From Pseudomonas sp. IB20 (GTDB lineage: Bacteria; Pseudomonadota; Gammaproteobacteria; Pseudomonadales; Pseudomonadaceae), in the NCBI RefSeq assembly GCF_009707325.1, contig NZ_CP046103.1, positions 3,023,610 to 3,087,609 on the forward strand: DNA of 64,000 nt, read 5' to 3'. Below are positions 53,193 through 63,144 of the stretch, piece by piece. The first letter of the stretch is position 1. Each line of letters opens with the position of its first letter. The translations under genes and the position numbers were made by a program. The notes beneath the pieces were generated by a model. The model saw only the letters and a list, made by a program, of their open reading frames with translations, was not told the origin of the DNA and made no database searches.

Positions 53193-54359
53193 ATGAATCC
53201 TGATATTCCTCTTCAACTTCTGGGCGGCATCACGGCACGCGAGTTCCTGCGCGACTATTGGCAGAAAAAACCGCTGCTGATCCGCCAGGCCATCCCTGAT
53301 TTCGAAAGCCCGATAGACGCCGACGAACTGGCAGGCTTAGCCCTGGAAGAGGAAGTCGAATCGCGCCTGGTGATCGAACACGGCGAGCGCCCGTGGGAGC
53401 TGCGCCGCGGCCCGTTCGCCGAGGACGCCTTCAGCACCCTGCCGGAGCGTGAGTGGACCCTGCTGGTGCAGGCCGTCGACCAGTTCGTGCCGGAAGTGGC
53501 CGAGCTGCTGGAGCACTTCCGCTTCCTACCAAGCTGGCGCATCGACGATGTGATGATCAGCTTCGCCGCACCCGGCGGCAGCGTTGGCCCGCACTTCGAT
53601 AACTACGACGTGTTCCTGTTGCAAGCCCAAGGCAAGCGCAACTGGAAGATCGGCCAGATGTGCAACTCCGAAAGCCCGTTGCTGCAACACGCCGACCTGC
53701 GCATCCTCGCCGAATTCGAACAAAGTGAAGAATGGGTGCTGGAACCGGGCGACATGCTCTACCTGCCGCCGCGCCTGGCGCACTTCGGCATTGCCGAAGA
53801 TGACTGCATGACCTACTCGGTCGGCTTTCGCGCGCCGAGCGCCGCTGAAGTGCTGACCCACTTCACCGACTTCCTCAGCCAATACCTGACGGACGAAGAG
53901 CGTTACACCGACGCCGACGCCCAGCCGGTCAGCGACCCGCACCAGATCCTGGGCGACGCGCTCGACCGCCTGAAAAGCCTGCTGGCCGAGCACATGAGCG
54001 ATGAGCGCATGCTGCTGACCTGGTTCGGCCAGTTCATGACCGAGCCGCGCTACCCGGAACTGGTGGCGGGCGAAGAATTGGGCGAAGAAGACTTCCTCAG
54101 CAGCCTGGAAGGCGGCGCGATTCTGGTGCGCAACCCAAGCGCGCGCATGGCGTGGTCGGAAGTCGACGACGACGTACTGCTGTTTGCCAGCGGCCAGAGC
54201 CGTTACCTGCCAGGCAAGCTGCGCGAGTTGCTGAAGCTGGTGTGCTCGGCGGATGCATTGCACAGCGAAAACCTTGGCGCATGGCTCGCAGACGAAGATG
54301 GCCGCGACCTGCTGTGCGAACTGGTCAAGCAAGGAAGCCTGGGATTTGCCGATGAATAA
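53193..54359 (+). CDS. Ribosomal oxygenase RoxA-like (uL16 arginine hydroxylase)
   Basis: This 388-residue JmjC-fold 2-oxoglutarate/iron oxygenase starts at ATG 53193 (MNPDIPLQLLGGITAREFLR). The iron motif H-x-D is H134/D136 in GGSVGPHFDNYDVFLLQAQG, and the third histidine lies in LPPRLAHFGIAED. A C-terminal winged-helix domain follows, with 'GGAILVRNPSARMAW'. E. coli YcfD/RoxA hydroxylates an arginine of ribosomal protein L16. It overlaps the next gene by eight bases. Confidence 0.93.
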   Translation: MNPDIPLQLLGGITAREFLRDYWQKKPLLIRQAIPDFESPIDADELAGLALEEEVESRLVIEHGERPWELRRGPFAEDAFSTLPEREWTLLVQAVDQFVPEVAELLEHFRFLPSWRIDDVMISFAAPGGSVGPHFDNYDVFLLQAQGKRNWKIGQMCNSESPLLQHADLRILAEFEQSEEWVLEPGDMLYLPPRLAHFGIAEDDCMTYSVGFRAPSAAEVLTHFTDFLSQYLTDEERYTDADAQPVSDPHQILGDALDRLKSLLAEHMSDERMLLTWFGQFMTEPRYPELVAGEELGEEDFLSSLEGGAILVRNPSARMAWSEVDDDVLLFASGQSRYLPGKLRELLKLVCSADALHSENLGAWLADEDGRDLLCELVKQGSLGFADE

Positions 54360-54774
54360 GATTCACGTAAGTGTCGCGGACTGGCAAAAGGATATCGCTG
54401 AGATTCGGCGCATTCGTGAAGCGGTATTTATCGCCGAACAATCGGTTCCACCTGAGCTGGAGTGGGATTCGGACGACGCCGACGCGGTGCATTTTCTCGC
54501 GTTCGAAGGCGACTTTCCGATTGGCACTGCGCGCCTGCTGCCCAGCGGCGAAATCGGCCGCGTATCGGTACTCAAGGACTGGCGCGGGCTGAAGGTCGGC
54601 GACAAGCTGATGGAAGCCGTGATTGGGCTGGCCGAGCAACGCGGCCAGACCAAGCAGTTCCTGAGTGCGCAGGTGTATGCGGCGCCGTTTTATGAGCGGC
54701 TAGGCTTCAAGATCGTCAGTGATGAGTTTCTTGAAGTTGGGATTCCGCATGTGGATATGGTGCGCGAGGGCTGA
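54352..54774 (+). CDS. GNAT family N-acetyltransferase
   Basis: This 140-residue protein has the GNAT fold: 'IRREAVF'-type first helix (IRRIREAVFIAEQSVP), beta strand 'GTARLLP.GEIGRVSVLKDWRG' and the acetyl-CoA loop (LKVGDKLMEAVIGLA), ending 'YAAPFYERLGFKIVSDEFLE.GIPHVDM', the ElaA-like C-terminal pattern. It overlaps the RoxA-like gene. Its last 15 codons and stop lie in the left unit of a 62-bp duplication, which leaves this gene whole. Confidence 0.93.
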   Translation: MNKIHVSVADWQKDIAEIRRIREAVFIAEQSVPPELEWDSDDADAVHFLAFEGDFPIGTARLLPSGEIGRVSVLKDWRGLKVGDKLMEAVIGLAEQRGQTKQFLSAQVYAAPFYERLGFKIVSDEFLEVGIPHVDMVREG

Positions 54775-54855
54775 TCCGAGACCTGCGATAGGACTTGAAG
54801 TTGGGATTCCGCATGTGGATATGGTGCGCGAGGGCTGATCCGAGACCTGCGATAG
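54730..54855. repeat. Perfect 62-bp direct duplication at the acetyltransferase end
   Basis: Bases 54730-54791 and 54794-54855 are identical, with GA between them (period 64). The unit covers the last 15 codons and stop of the acetyltransferase plus CCGAGACCTGCGATAG. The left copy is the genuine gene end; the right copy is an orphan tail before the terminator at 54872. Confidence 0.95.
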
Positions 54856-54869
54856 CGCCATCAGCAACA

Positions 54870-54902
54870 CCCAAAATGCCCTGCCTGCCAGGGCATTTTG
54901 CC
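54870..54902 (+). terminator. Terminator
   Basis: AAAATGCCCTGCCTGCCAGGGCATTTT is a perfect hairpin with T-run, ending the RoxA-like/acetyltransferase transcript beyond the duplicated tail. Confidence 0.9.
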
Positions 54903-54979
54903 GTCTAAGATTCAACTTGCGACCTGCCAGGCCGACAAACTGGCACTATCACGCTAAATGACTCGCAGAGATAACGGAC

Positions 54980-55717
54980 ATGTCCCTACGCACCCTGCTC
55001 ACCGCCCTCCTCCTGACTGCCAGCACCTGGGCAATCGCCGACACCGCAGTCGTCAACCTGAGCAATCGCACCAGCGCCGACCTGCTGCCGGTGGCGCAGA
55101 ACTTCATCGGCAAGGACGGCAGCGTCAGCGCCTACGGCAACCAGCTGATTGTGAAAGCTGACCCAGACAAGATCGAGGGGTTGCGCGCACTGCTCGCGCA
55201 GCTGGACACGCCCGCCAAACGCCTGCTGATCACCGTCGACACCAACGAAAACAATCAGCAGAACAGCGGCGACAGCCAGACCCGCATCATCAGTTACGGC
55301 ACCGCCAGCCGCGATGGCGGCATCCAGCAGATCCAAGCCAGCGAAGGCGTGCCCGCACTGATCCAGGTGGGCCAGAGCGTACCTCTAACCACGACGCAGC
55401 AGGACAGCTATGGCCGCCTGCAAAACCAGACCCAGTATCGCAACGTCACCCAGGGCTTTTACGTGACCGCCAGCGTTACCGGCGAGACCGTACACTTGGC
55501 GATCAGCACCAACCGTGACCGTATGAGCCAAGAACGTCCTGATGTAGTGAACGTGCAAAGCACCGACACAACAGTCAGCGGCCGCCTGGGGGAGTGGATC
55601 CCGCTGGCCGGCATCAACCGTGAGACCCAAGCCGACAAATCCTCTACAACCCGCAACTACTCTACTCAGGGCCGCGACGACCTGACTTTACGGGTCAAGG
55701 TCGACACCCTGAACTGA
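54980..55717 (+). CDS. Exported secretin N-domain (NolW-like) protein
   Basis: This 245-residue protein has a signal peptide (MSLRTLLTALLLTASTWAIA, cleavage before DTAVV). It is followed by a region like the short N-domain of secretins (VVNLSNRTSADLLPVAQNFI ... AYGNQLIVKADPDKIEGLRALLAQLD), then a beta-rich stretch with 'GVPALIQVGQSVPLTTTQQD' and 'NVTQGFYVTASVTGETVHLA', which resembles the secretin core entry but without the pore-forming beta-barrel. It is a stand-alone gene, with no type II or IV pilus genes nearby. It may cap or scaffold an envelope structure; this is inference. Confidence 0.8.
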   Translation: MSLRTLLTALLLTASTWAIADTAVVNLSNRTSADLLPVAQNFIGKDGSVSAYGNQLIVKADPDKIEGLRALLAQLDTPAKRLLITVDTNENNQQNSGDSQTRIISYGTASRDGGIQQIQASEGVPALIQVGQSVPLTTTQQDSYGRLQNQTQYRNVTQGFYVTASVTGETVHLAISTNRDRMSQERPDVVNVQSTDTTVSGRLGEWIPLAGINRETQADKSSTTRNYSTQGRDDLTLRVKVDTLN

Positions 55718-55758
55718 AGCACCAAAAACTGACTGATGAGTCGTCTTAGACTAAAGAT

Positions 55759-55782
55759 GTAGTGCTTTAAAATAAGCACTAC
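55759..55782. promoter_or_regulatory. Perfect 9-bp inverted repeat
   Basis: GTAGTGCTT (55759-55767), loop TAAAAT, AAGCACTAC (55774-55782). It is followed by AAAACATTT, not a T-run, so a rho-independent terminator on the plus strand is poor. It lies just left of the -35 box at 55790 and could be a repressor site or a weak terminator of the gene ending at 55717. Confidence 0.6.
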
Positions 55783-55789
55783 AAAACAT

Positions 55790-55818
55790 TTGACGATCCC
55801 AAAAAGCCTGGGCATGAT
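55790..55818 (+). promoter_or_regulatory. Putative sigma-70 promoter for the aceA leader
   Basis: TTGACG (55790-55795), a 17-base spacer and CATGAT (55813-55818). The -35 box matches five of six, the -10 four of six. Transcription would begin near 55825, about 400 bases before the aceA ATG at 56227. The leader contains a short strong hairpin early (GGCCCT/AGGGCC near 55842-55857). No gene is supported in 55718-56226. Confidence 0.45.
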
Positions 55819-56226
55819 GGCCTCGCTCCCGCTAATCAGGGGCCCTGGCAAGGGCCTTCGGATCGCCGCTCTAAACGTTACCCACCTGAGCCGATTCGTG
55901 TCTGTACCGCCCACAAGGTGTGTTTGACGAGGTTGCGACTGGAACGAAGTTGTCCCGAGGGACGGAAGCTAACCAGGTAACCCGGCTACACACTGATGAA
56001 CCGTACAAAGGCCCACGATGCCCGAAGACCGTTCGCAGTTCGCCCTTACCTGCTCAACTCCTCCTCTCGCAACGCGTTCATCCCGTCGCCTTCCCCGCCA
56101 AACCTGACTTGACCGCCTAAGCTTCTGGTCAGCGAGCAGCCATAACCACGCACTGATTACGTGGTAGGCAAACGGAATTTTCAACCTAGTAGATTTTCCA
56201 TAAAAGACGCGACGAGGTTTTTCCCC

Positions 56227-57552
56227 ATGGCACTGACACGCGAACAGCAAATTGCAGCCCTTGAAAAAGATTGGGCTGAAAACCCACGCTGGAAAGGCGT
56301 AACCCGCGCTTATTCCGCTGCTGACGTCGTCCGCCTGCGTGGCTCGGTTCAACCTGAGCACACCTTTGCAAAACTCGGCGCCGAGAAACTGTGGAAGCTG
56401 GTCACCCAGGGTGCCAAGCCGTCCTTCCGTCCCGAGAAAGATTTCGTCAACTGCATGGGCGCCCTCACTGGCGGCCAGGCAGTCCAACAGGTGAAAGCCG
56501 GCATCCAGGCGATCTACCTGTCCGGCTGGCAAGTGGCAGCGGACAACAACTCCGCTGAATCCATGTACCCCGACCAATCGCTGTACCCGGTGGACTCGGT
56601 GCCAACCGTGGTCAAGCGCATCAACAACTCGTTCCGCCGTGCCGACCAGATCCAGTGGAAAGCCGGCAAAGGCCCGGGCGACGAAGGCTACATCGACTAC
56701 TTCGCACCGATCGTGGCTGATGCCGAAGCCGGTTTCGGCGGCGTACTGAACGCCTACGAACTGATGAAGAGCATGATCGAGGCTGGCGCTGCCGGCGTGC
56801 ACTTCGAAGACCAACTGGCATCGGTGAAGAAATGCGGCCACATGGGCGGCAAAGTACTGGTACCGACCCAAGAAGCCGTACAGAAGCTGACTGCTGCGCG
56901 CCTGGCTGCCGACGTGGCCGGTACGCCGACCATCATCCTGGCCCGTACCGACGCTAACGCGGCTGACTTGCTGACGTCCGATTGCGACCCGTACGACCAG
57001 CCATTCGTGACCGGCGAACGCACCCAGGAAGGCTTCTATAAAGTTCGCGCCGGTCTTGACCAGGCCATCGCTCGCGGCCTGGCCTACGCGCCGTACGCTG
57101 ACTTGATCTGGTGCGAAACCGCCAAGCCGGACCTGGACGAAGCCCGTCGCTTCGCCGAAGCGATCAAGAAGGAATACCCGGACCAACTGCTGTCCTACAA
57201 CTGCTCGCCGTCTTTCAACTGGAAGAAGAACCTGGACGACGCAACCATCGCCAAGTTCCAGCGCGAACTGTCGGCCATGGGCTACAAGCACCAGTTCATC
57301 ACCCTGGCTGGCATTCACAACATGTGGCACAGCATGTTCAACCTGGCGCACGACTACGCCCGCAACGACATGACCGCCTACGTGAAGCTGCAGGAGCAGG
57401 AATTTGCCGACGCCTCCAAAGGCTACACCTTTGTGGCGCACCAGCAGGAAGTGGGCACCGGCTACTTCGACGACATGACCACCGTGATCCAGGGCGGCAC
57501 CTCGTCCGTGACTGCGCTGACCGGTTCGACCGAAGAAGAGCAGTTCCACTAA
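56227..57552 (+). CDS. aceA: Isocitrate lyase
   Basis: This 441-residue first enzyme of the glyoxylate shunt splits isocitrate into glyoxylate and succinate. The start [20 protein letters not shown] has GACGAGG upstream. The signature KKCGHMGGK with the catalytic cysteine lies near residue 200, with '[13 protein letters not shown]' (about 328-340) and '[20 protein letters not shown]'. It completes, with icd and idh at 45-49 kb, all three enzymes that compete for isocitrate. A strong terminator follows. Confidence 0.97.
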   Translation: MALTREQQIAALEKDWAENPRWKGVTRAYSAADVVRLRGSVQPEHTFAKLGAEKLWKLVTQGAKPSFRPEKDFVNCMGALTGGQAVQQVKAGIQAIYLSGWQVAADNNSAESMYPDQSLYPVDSVPTVVKRINNSFRRADQIQWKAGKGPGDEGYIDYFAPIVADAEAGFGGVLNAYELMKSMIEAGAAGVHFEDQLASVKKCGHMGGKVLVPTQEAVQKLTAARLAADVAGTPTIILARTDANAADLLTSDCDPYDQPFVTGERTQEGFYKVRAGLDQAIARGLAYAPYADLIWCETAKPDLDEARRFAEAIKKEYPDQLLSYNCSPSFNWKKNLDDATIAKFQRELSAMGYKHQFITLAGIHNMWHSMFNLAHDYARNDMTAYVKLQEQEFADASKGYTFVAHQQEVGTGYFDDMTTVIQGGTSSVTALTGSTEEEQFH

Positions 57553-57609
57553 GCACCGAGTACACGGCCACTGCGGCCGCATGGAAGACCTAACCGCAGT
57601 GCCGCACAA

Positions 57610-57645
57610 CAATCACGCCCCGACTGGTTCGGGGCGTTTTTTTTT
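57610..57645 (+). terminator. Terminator after aceA
   Basis: CGCCCCGACTGGTTCGGGGCG followed by nine T; a strong hairpin about 60 bases after the aceA stop. Confidence 0.93.
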
Positions 57646-58201
57646 GCAACAGTTTTATCCAGCACGGTACTACCGGCGTCAAACGGCACTGGATAGTGCA
57701 GATGCGCCACTCTGCGCGCCCTCACCTGGGCGCGCTCATCGCTGCGGCGAAAGGGACTCGCCCCTGATGATCCGGTGAACCAAGACGATTTGCGTAAAAC
57801 ATTGATCCAGAGCGGTATGTGCTCGGATCAAATCGGTTAAAAGGTCCCTTCAAGCAACTAGCGGTACTCAAGCAAGTAACGGCAACTTCCCCCGCTACAC
57901 GAGAAACATTCGCTTAAACTCCGCGCAAACAATATTCATTATCATTTGGCGGATGAAAACTTCGTTACTCATTAAACAAAACAGAATTGATTAAATGCCC
58001 GCTAATCCCCGTCCCATAAGGGCTACAGCCCCAAAGAGGTGCACTATGTCCTTATTCCATCGAATAATTTCGCTATCGAAATTTTACTTGCCCGGTGTTT
58101 AGCCATAAAATCACCGCGATTGATTGCAGTGCGACATATCGTCACTGCATCGTTACTTATTCGAGCTCAGAGACCTTTGCTCTCTGTTAAGGATTTCCAG
58201 C
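57646..58201 (+). other. Long upstream region of the nuo operon
   Basis: These 556 bases hold no supported gene; short open frames (for example one at 58039-58338) run into nuoA in another frame and lack family character. The region should contain the nuo promoter. It drifts to lower GC around 57950-58160. A short hairpin (GGGCTACAGCCC near 58020) and a Fur-box-like site at 57925 are the only motifs I can name. Confidence 0.6.
57925..57943. promoter_or_regulatory. Fur-box-like sequence upstream of nuoA
   Basis: Read on the minus strand from 57943, GATAATGAATATTGTTTGC agrees with the Fur consensus GATAATGATAATCATTATC at 13 of 19 positions, including the first eight. It lies about 260 bases before nuoA. 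A match of this quality can occur by chance in an AT-rich stretch. Confidence 0.3.
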
Positions 58202-58615
58202 ATGACCGAAGCGACAGGACTCATGGCCCACAACTGGGGCTTTGCCATTTTCCTCCTCGGTGTTGTCGGCCTTTGTGCCTTCATGCTCGGTGTCTCCAGC
58301 CTCCTCGGGTCAAAAGCCTGGGGGCGCAGCAAAAATGAACCGTTCGAGTCCGGCATGCTGCCTACAGGTGGCGCCCGCTTGCGGCTCTCAGCCAAATTCT
58401 ATCTGGTCGCGATGCTGTTCGTGATCTTCGATATCGAAGCCCTCTTTCTCTTTGCCTGGTCTGTGTCCGTCCGCGAAAGCGGCTGGACCGGATTCGTCGA
58501 AGCCCTCGTTTTCATAGCAATTCTGTTGGCAGGCCTTGTCTACCTATTTCGAGTGGGCGCCCTTGATTGGGCTCCGGAAGCTCGTCGCAAGCGGCAAGCG
58601 AAGCTGAAACAATGA
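58202..58615 (+). CDS. nuoA: NADH-quinone oxidoreductase subunit A
   Basis: This 137-residue membrane subunit of complex I (ND3 homologue) starts at ATG 58202 ([20 protein letters not shown]). It has three membrane segments, the conserved loop '[20 protein letters not shown]' with the family ESG motif, and '[20 protein letters not shown]'. It is the first gene of the nuo operon; nuoB follows 10 bases later. An upstream in-frame start is less likely because its extra 26 residues have no family match. Confidence 0.96.
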   Translation: MTEATGLMAHNWGFAIFLLGVVGLCAFMLGVSSLLGSKAWGRSKNEPFESGMLPTGGARLRLSAKFYLVAMLFVIFDIEALFLFAWSVSVRESGWTGFVEALVFIAILLAGLVYLFRVGALDWAPEARRKRQAKLKQ

Positions 58616-58625
58616 GGCTTTGGCG

Positions 58626-59300
58626 ATGCAATACAATCTCACCAGGATCGACCCGGATGCTCCTAACGATCAGTACCCTATCGGCGAACGGGAAACCGTT
58701 TCCGATCCGTTAGAAGATCAAGTCCACAAAAACATCTACATGGGCAAGCTGGAAGACGTGCTGAGTGGCGCGGTCAACTGGGGACGTAAGAACTCCCTGT
58801 GGCCGTACAACTTCGGTCTTTCGTGCTGCTACGTGGAAATGACCACCGCCTTCACGGCGCCCCACGACATCGCGCGCTTTGGCGCCGAAGTTATCCGGGC
58901 ATCACCGCGCCAGGCGGATTTCATGGTTATCGCCGGAACCTGCTTTATCAAGATGGCGCCGATCATTCAGCGTCTCTACGAGCAAATGCTCGAGCCAAAG
59001 TGGGTCATCTCCATGGGTTCGTGCGCCAACTCCGGTGGCATGTACGACATCTACTCCGTCGTTCAAGGGGTGGACAAGTTCCTGCCCGTGGACGTCTACG
59101 TGCCTGGCTGCCCGCCCCGCCCTGAAGCTTTTCTGCAAGGCTTGATGCTGTTGCAGGAATCGATTGGCAAGGAGCGTCGCCCACTTTCCTGGGTCGTCGG
59201 CGATCAAGGCGTGTACCGCGCCGAGATGCCTTCGCAAAAGGATGCGCGCCGCGAACAGCGAATCGCAGTCACCAACCTGCGCAGCCCCGACGAAGTCTGA
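58626..59300 (+). CDS. nuoB: NADH-quinone oxidoreductase subunit B
   Basis: This 224-residue hydrophilic subunit carries the last iron-sulfur cluster (N2) before quinone. It starts at ATG 58626, which has GAGG eight bases before it. Cluster ligands are in GLSCCYVEM (adjacent cysteines), [11 protein letters not shown] and [11 protein letters not shown]. The N-terminus [20 protein letters not shown] is the Pseudomonas type. The gap to nuoCD is 72 bases. Confidence 0.97.
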   Translation: MQYNLTRIDPDAPNDQYPIGERETVSDPLEDQVHKNIYMGKLEDVLSGAVNWGRKNSLWPYNFGLSCCYVEMTTAFTAPHDIARFGAEVIRASPRQADFMVIAGTCFIKMAPIIQRLYEQMLEPKWVISMGSCANSGGMYDIYSVVQGVDKFLPVDVYVPGCPPRPEAFLQGLMLLQESIGKERRPLSWVVGDQGVYRAEMPSQKDARREQRIAVTNLRSPDEV

Positions 59301-59372
59301 TCCAGCACCGCTTCTTAAATAGAACGAAAACCTGGCTTCATTCTTTACGTTGACCGAAAGCGATAAAAAACC

Positions 59373-61157
59373 ATGACTACAGGCAGTGCTCGACGCATCC
59401 CGCCTTATAAGGCAGACGACCAGGATGTGGTTGTCGAACTCAATAACCGTTTTGGCCCTGACGCCTTCACCGCCCAGGCCACGCGCACCGGTATGCCGGT
59501 GCTGTGGGTGGCGCGTGCCAAGCTCGTCGAAGTCCTGAGCTTCCTGCGCAACCTGCCCAAGCCGTACGTCATGCTCTATGACCTGCATGGCGTGGACGAG
59601 CGTCTGCGCACCAAGCGCCAAGGGCTGCCGAGCGGCGCCGATTTCACCGTGTTCTATCACCTGCTGTCGATCGAGCGTAACAGCGACGTGATGATCAAGG
59701 TCGCCCTGTCCGAGAGCGACCTGAGCGTGCCGACCGTCACCGGTATCTGGCCGAACGCCAGTTGGTACGAGCGTGAAGTCTGGGACATGTTCGGCATCGA
59801 CTTCCCCGGCCACCCGCACCTGACGCGCATCATGATGCCGCCGACCTGGGAAGGTCACCCGCTGCGCAAGGACTACCCTGCGCGCGCCACCGAATTCGAT
59901 CCCTTCAGCCTGACCCTGGCCAAGCAACAGCTTGAAGAAGAAGCAGCACGCTTCCGCCCGGAAGACTGGGGCATGAAGCGCTCCGGCACCAACGAGGACT
60001 ACATGTTCCTCAACCTGGGCCCGAACCACCCTTCGGCTCACGGTGCCTTCCGTATCATCCTGCAACTGGACGGCGAAGAAATCGTCGACTGCGTGCCGGA
60101 CATCGGCTACCACCACCGTGGTGCCGAGAAGATGGCCGAGCGCCAGTCGTGGCACAGCTTCATCCCGTACACCGACCGTATCGACTACCTCGGCGGCGTG
60201 ATGAACAACCTGCCGTACGTGCTCTCGGTCGAGAAGCTGGCCGGCATCAAGGTGCCAGACCGCGTCGACACCATCCGCATCATGATGGCCGAGTTCTTCC
60301 GGATCACCAGCCACCTGCTGTTCCTGGGTACTTACATCCAGGACGTCGGCGCCATGACCCCGGTGTTCTTCACCTTCACCGACCGTCAGCGCGCCTACAA
60401 GGTCATCGAAGCCGTTACCGGTTTCCGCTTGCACCCGGCCTGGTACCGCATCGGCGGTGTGGCCCACGACCTGCCGAATGGCTGGGAACGCTTGGTCAAG
60501 GAGTTCATCGACTGGATGCCCAAGCGTCTGGACGAGTACCAGAAAGCCGCCCTGGACAACAGCATCCTCAAGGGCCGCACCATCGGCGTCGCGCAGTACA
60601 ACACCAAAGAAGCCCTGGAATGGGGCGTCACCGGTGCCGGTCTGCGCTCAACGGGTTGCGATTTCGACCTGCGTAAAGCGCGCCCGTACTCCGGCTACGA
60701 GAACTTCGAATTCGAAGTCCCGCTGGCGGCCAACGGCGATGCCTACGACCGTTGCATCGTGCGCGTCGAAGAAATGCGCCAGAGCCTGAAGATCATCGAG
60801 CAGTGCATGCGCAACATGCCGGCAGGCCCGTACAAGGCGGATCACCCGCTGACCACGCCGCCGCCTAAAGAACGCACGCTGCAGCACATCGAAACCCTGA
60901 TCACGCACTTCCTGCAAGTTTCGTGGGGCCCGGTGATGCCGGCCAACGAATCCTTCCAGATGATCGAAGCGACCAAGGGTATCAACAGTTATTACCTGAC
61001 GAGCGATGGCGGCACCATGAGCTACCGCACCCGGATTCGCACCCCAAGCTTCCCGCACTTGCAGCAGATCCCTTCGGTGATCAAAGGCGAGATGGTCGCG
61101 GACTTGATTGCGTACCTGGGTAGTATCGATTTCGTTATGGCCGACGTGGACCGCTAA
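59373..61157 (+). CDS. nuoC: NADH-quinone oxidoreductase subunit C/D fusion
   Basis: This 594-residue fusion of the 30-kDa (NuoC) and 49-kDa (NuoD) subunits is usual in gamma-proteobacteria. The C part (to about residue 185) has '[20 protein letters not shown]' and 'LRKDYPA'. The D part begins near '[20 protein letters not shown]' (about 210) with '[20 protein letters not shown]', which lines the quinone site with NuoB, and ends DFVMADVDR. The frame is intact across the fusion. Confidence 0.97.
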   Translation: MTTGSARRIPPYKADDQDVVVELNNRFGPDAFTAQATRTGMPVLWVARAKLVEVLSFLRNLPKPYVMLYDLHGVDERLRTKRQGLPSGADFTVFYHLLSIERNSDVMIKVALSESDLSVPTVTGIWPNASWYEREVWDMFGIDFPGHPHLTRIMMPPTWEGHPLRKDYPARATEFDPFSLTLAKQQLEEEAARFRPEDWGMKRSGTNEDYMFLNLGPNHPSAHGAFRIILQLDGEEIVDCVPDIGYHHRGAEKMAERQSWHSFIPYTDRIDYLGGVMNNLPYVLSVEKLAGIKVPDRVDTIRIMMAEFFRITSHLLFLGTYIQDVGAMTPVFFTFTDRQRAYKVIEAVTGFRLHPAWYRIGGVAHDLPNGWERLVKEFIDWMPKRLDEYQKAALDNSILKGRTIGVAQYNTKEALEWGVTGAGLRSTGCDFDLRKARPYSGYENFEFEVPLAANGDAYDRCIVRVEEMRQSLKIIEQCMRNMPAGPYKADHPLTTPPPKERTLQHIETLITHFLQVSWGPVMPANESFQMIEATKGINSYYLTSDGGTMSYRTRIRTPSFPHLQQIPSVIKGEMVADLIAYLGSIDFVMADVDR

Positions 61158-61159
61158 GC

Positions 61160-61657
61160 ATGAACAGCACGCTTATCCAAACAGACCGTTTCACCCTGAG
61201 TGAAACCGAGCGCTCGGCCATCGAGCACGAGTTGCATCACTACGAAGACCCGCGCGCGGCGTCGATCGAAGCCCTGAAGATCGTCCAGAAGGAACGTGGC
61301 TGGGTGCCCGACGGCGCCCTCTACGCCATCGGCGAGATCCTCGGCATCCCGGCCAGCGACGTTGAAGGTGTGGCCACGTTCTACAGCCAGATCTTCCGCC
61401 AACCAGTGGGCCGCCACATCATTCGCGTGTGCGACAGCATGGTTTGCTACATCGGCGGCCACGAGTCCGTGGTCAGCGAGATCCAGAACAAGCTGGGCAT
61501 TGGCCTCGGCGAAACCACCCCGGACGGCCGCTTCACGCTGCTGCCGGTGTGCTGCCTGGGCAACTGCGACAAGGCGCCGGCGTTGATGATCGACGACGAC
61601 ACATTCGGTGACGTGCAGCCTGCTGGCGTGACCCAATTGCTCGAGGGCTACCCATGA
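61160..61657 (+). CDS. nuoE: NADH-quinone oxidoreductase subunit E
   Basis: This 165-residue 24-kDa subunit has a thioredoxin-like fold with a 2Fe-2S cluster (N1a). Ligands are in VCDSMVC (first two cysteines five apart) and [10 protein letters not shown]. It starts two bases after nuoCD and overlaps nuoF by four bases. Confidence 0.97.
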   Translation: MNSTLIQTDRFTLSETERSAIEHELHHYEDPRAASIEALKIVQKERGWVPDGALYAIGEILGIPASDVEGVATFYSQIFRQPVGRHIIRVCDSMVCYIGGHESVVSEIQNKLGIGLGETTPDGRFTLLPVCCLGNCDKAPALMIDDDTFGDVQPAGVTQLLEGYP

Positions 61658-63009
61658 CCCTGACTTCCTTCGGCCCGGCCAACCTGATCAAGCGTTCGGC
61701 CGAGACTCACCCGCTGACCTGGCGCCTGCGTGACGACGGCGAAGCCGTTTGGCTCGACGAGTACCAGGCCAAGAACGGTTACGCGGCTGCGCGTAAAGCC
61801 TTCGCCGACATGGCCCAGGACGATATCGTCCAGACCGTGAAAGACGCCGGCCTTAAAGGTCGCGGCGGCGCCGGCTTCCCCACCGGCGTCAAATGGGGCC
61901 TGATGCCCAAAGACGAATCCATCAACATCCGCTACCTGCTGTGCAACGCGGATGAAATGGAGCCGAACACCTGGAAAGACCGCATGCTGATGGAGCAACT
62001 GCCCCATCTGCTGATCGAAGGCATGCTGATCAGCGCCCGCGCGCTGAAAACCTACCGTGGCTACATCTTCCTGCGTGGCGAATACACCACCGCCGCCAAG
62101 CACCTCACCCGTGCCGTGGAAGAAGCCAAGGCCGCCGGCCTGTTGGGCAAGAACATCCTCGGTTCCGGTTTTGACTTCGAACTGTTCGTGCACACCGGCG
62201 CCGGGCGTTACATCTGCGGTGAAGAAACCGCACTGATCAACTCCCTCGAAGGCCGCCGCGCCAACCCGCGTTCCAAGCCGCCCTTCCCTGCCGCCGTGGG
62301 CGTGTGGGGCAAGCCGACGTGCGTGAACAACGTTGAAACCCTGTGCAACGTGCCGGCGATCATCGCCGACGGCGTGGACTGGTACAAATCGTTGGCCCGC
62401 GAAGGCAGCGAAGACATGGGCACCAAGCTCATGGGCTTCTCCGGCAAGGTCAAGAACCCAGGTCTGTGGGAACTGCCGTTCGGCGTGACCGCTCGCGAGT
62501 TGTTCGAGGACTACGCCGGCGGCATGCGCGACGGCTACACCCTCAAGGCCTGGCAGCCAGGCGGTGCCGGCACCGGTTTCCTGCTCCCTGAGCACCTCGA
62601 CGCACAAATGTATGCCGGCGGCATCGGCAAAGTCGGCACCCGTATGGGGACTGGCCTGGCGATGGCGGTGGACAACACCGTGAACATGGTCTCGTTGCTG
62701 CGCAACATGGAGCAGTTCTTCTCCCGCGAATCCTGCGGTTTCTGCACCCCGTGCCGTGACGGTTTGCCCTGGAGCGTGAAGCTCTTGATGGCGATCGAGA
62801 AAGGCGAAGGCCAGCAAGGTGACATTGAGACCCTGCTGGGTCTGGTCGGTTTCCTCGGTCCAGGCAAGACTTTCTGTGCTCACGCACCGGGCGCCGTGGA
62901 ACCATTGGGCAGCGCAATCAAATACTTCCGCTCGGAGTTCGAAGCCGGCATCGCGCCTACCAGCGCCGCCGTCCCGCCTCTGGCAAGGCCGATCGTAGTC
63001 GGCGCGTAA
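61654..63009 (+). CDS. nuoF: NADH-quinone oxidoreductase subunit F
   Basis: This 451-residue NADH-binding subunit has the glycine-rich NADH/FMN motifs '[18 protein letters not shown]' (about residues 67-84) and '[20 protein letters not shown]' (about 182-201), and the N3 4Fe-4S ligands in [12 protein letters not shown] (about 362-373) plus a later cysteine near FCAHAPG. It is full length. A hairpin follows in the 135-base gap before nuoG. Confidence 0.97.
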   Translation: MTLTSFGPANLIKRSAETHPLTWRLRDDGEAVWLDEYQAKNGYAAARKAFADMAQDDIVQTVKDAGLKGRGGAGFPTGVKWGLMPKDESINIRYLLCNADEMEPNTWKDRMLMEQLPHLLIEGMLISARALKTYRGYIFLRGEYTTAAKHLTRAVEEAKAAGLLGKNILGSGFDFELFVHTGAGRYICGEETALINSLEGRRANPRSKPPFPAAVGVWGKPTCVNNVETLCNVPAIIADGVDWYKSLAREGSEDMGTKLMGFSGKVKNPGLWELPFGVTARELFEDYAGGMRDGYTLKAWQPGGAGTGFLLPEHLDAQMYAGGIGKVGTRMGTGLAMAVDNTVNMVSLLRNMEQFFSRESCGFCTPCRDGLPWSVKLLMAIEKGEGQQGDIETLLGLVGFLGPGKTFCAHAPGAVEPLGSAIKYFRSEFEAGIAPTSAAVPPLARPIVVGA

Positions 63010-63017
63010 CGCTTTAA

Positions 63018-63047
63018 AAGGCGAAGGGTCCGTGCCCTTCGCTTTCT
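63018..63047 (+). terminator. Terminator-like hairpin inside the nuo operon
   Basis: GCGAAGGG (63021-63028), loop TCCGTG, CCCTTCGC (63035-63042), then TTTCT. It lies nine bases after the nuoF stop and about 100 bases before nuoG. The short interrupted T-run suggests partial termination or an RNA-stabilising or processing role rather than full stop. Confidence 0.65.
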
Positions 63048-63144
63048 CATGTGCTGACGCCTTTATGGCTGTGTTGATGCACATGAATAACAAGATTCCA
63101 TTAGCCACGCCCGCTGACAACGGGCCAACGAAGAACTTTGAACC

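Noticed and set aside
57646..58201. A hypothetical gene upstream of nuoA (frame 58039-58338)
   Set aside because: It overlaps nuoA in another frame, has no family character and no conserved ribosome site.
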